Part shown: piece after piece, positions 5,416 to 5,638 of the stretch
Position numbering within the stretch: the first letter of the stretch is position 1
Layout of the letters: every line of letters begins with the position of its first letter
Assembly (NCBI GenBank): GCA_020434085.1
Contig: JAGRBM010000128.1
Coordinates: 1 to 5,638 of the forward strand
Origin: Chrysiogenia bacterium
GTDB lineage: Bacteria > JAGRBM01
Direction: 5' to 3'
DNA: 5,638 nt
The notes under the pieces: model-generated
What the model saw: only the letters and a program-made list of their open reading frames with translations
Databases searched by the model: none
Told to the model about the DNA's origin: nothing
Translations under genes and position numbers: made by a program

Positions 5416-5638
5416 TCAGCGGAGCAGGGAAAGCGGGTCCACGCGGGTATCTGCGGCCTTGAGACCCTCCAGAGAGAATCCAGGGAGCAAATCGGCCGGG
5501 GTCGCGGGTTCCGGGCGCTCGATGAGTCCGGCCGAGTGGGCGAGAAAGCCCACGATCTCGGTGGCGCTGCACCCCGCCTGCTGGAGGCTCCCCACGCACA
5601 CATCGCGCTCGCGCTTGGAAAATTTCTCCCCCGAAGTC
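5416..5638 (-). CDS. C-terminal end of an unrecognised protein (enters from the right edge)
   Basis: A leftward frame is open from the window edge to TGA at 5418-5416, giving 73 residues. It begins TSGEKFSKRERDVCVGSL and ends DTRVDPLSLLR. Residues 8-35 (charged lead, then CVGSLQQAG and ATEIVGFLAHSAGL) look like two short helices; the rest is Pro/Leu-rich and probably an extended tail. A GTG at 5601 could be an internal start, but it has no good ribosome binding site, so I treat the gene as cut by the window. I do not recognise a family. It ends 77 bases before the aminopeptidase start, in the same direction, and no terminator is visible between them, so read-through is possible. The assignment as coding rests on frame openness and position and is moderate. 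Confidence 0.5.
   Translation of the reverse strand, partial: TSGEKFSKRERDVCVGSLQQAGCSATEIVGFLAHSAGLIERPEPATPADLLPGFSLEGLKAADTRVDPLSLLR

Noticed and set aside
5351-5599. N-terminal extension of the aminopeptidase by about 83 residues
   Set aside because: The extension is Arg/Gly/Pro-rich low-quality sequence that overlaps the right-edge gene in another frame, and the family begins where the 5338/5350 start does.

Overview
The window looks like a GC-rich, gene-dense chromosomal stretch from a Gram-negative bacterium. The evidence is a signal-peptide protein, Shine-Dalgarno sites, E. coli-like promoter motifs and proteobacterial-looking families. A deltaproteobacterial or related environmental lineage is my guess from protein style only. 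I see no mobile element, CRISPR array, tRNA or rRNA.

Layout, left to right. (1) The 5' part of a secreted, unrecognised protein reads leftward off the left edge (start at 403). (2) A divergent intergenic region (404-690) leads to (3) a small tandem-CBS-domain protein reading rightward (691-1125). (4) An unrecognised 185-residue cytoplasmic protein reads leftward (1122-1679); its stop codon overlaps the CBS gene's stop. (5) Region 1680-1817 holds a strong intrinsic terminator, a candidate promoter and a small hairpin. (6) A stand-alone molybdopterin oxidoreductase of the DMSO-reductase superfamily reads leftward (1818-3986). (7) Just upstream and in the same direction is a Xaa-Pro aminopeptidase (M24 family, PepP-like; 4013-5338). 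(8) The C-terminal end of another leftward, unrecognised protein enters from the right edge (5416-5638).

The peptidase and the oxidoreductase are separated by only about 14-26 bases and share one downstream terminator at 1771-1796, so they probably form a two-gene transcription unit. A TATAAT motif overlaps the first possible start codon of the peptidase gene, suggesting its promoter lies there and the mRNA has almost no leader. The oxidoreductase has the N-terminal [4Fe-4S] cysteines but has Asp-Gln where formate dehydrogenases carry Cys/SeCys-His. It is therefore probably not a formate dehydrogenase, and its substrate is unknown. The window shows no electron-transfer subunit or membrane anchor. 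No clear new multi-gene system is visible; the points of most interest are the unassigned oxidoreductase, its pairing with an aminopeptidase P, and the three unrecognised proteins.
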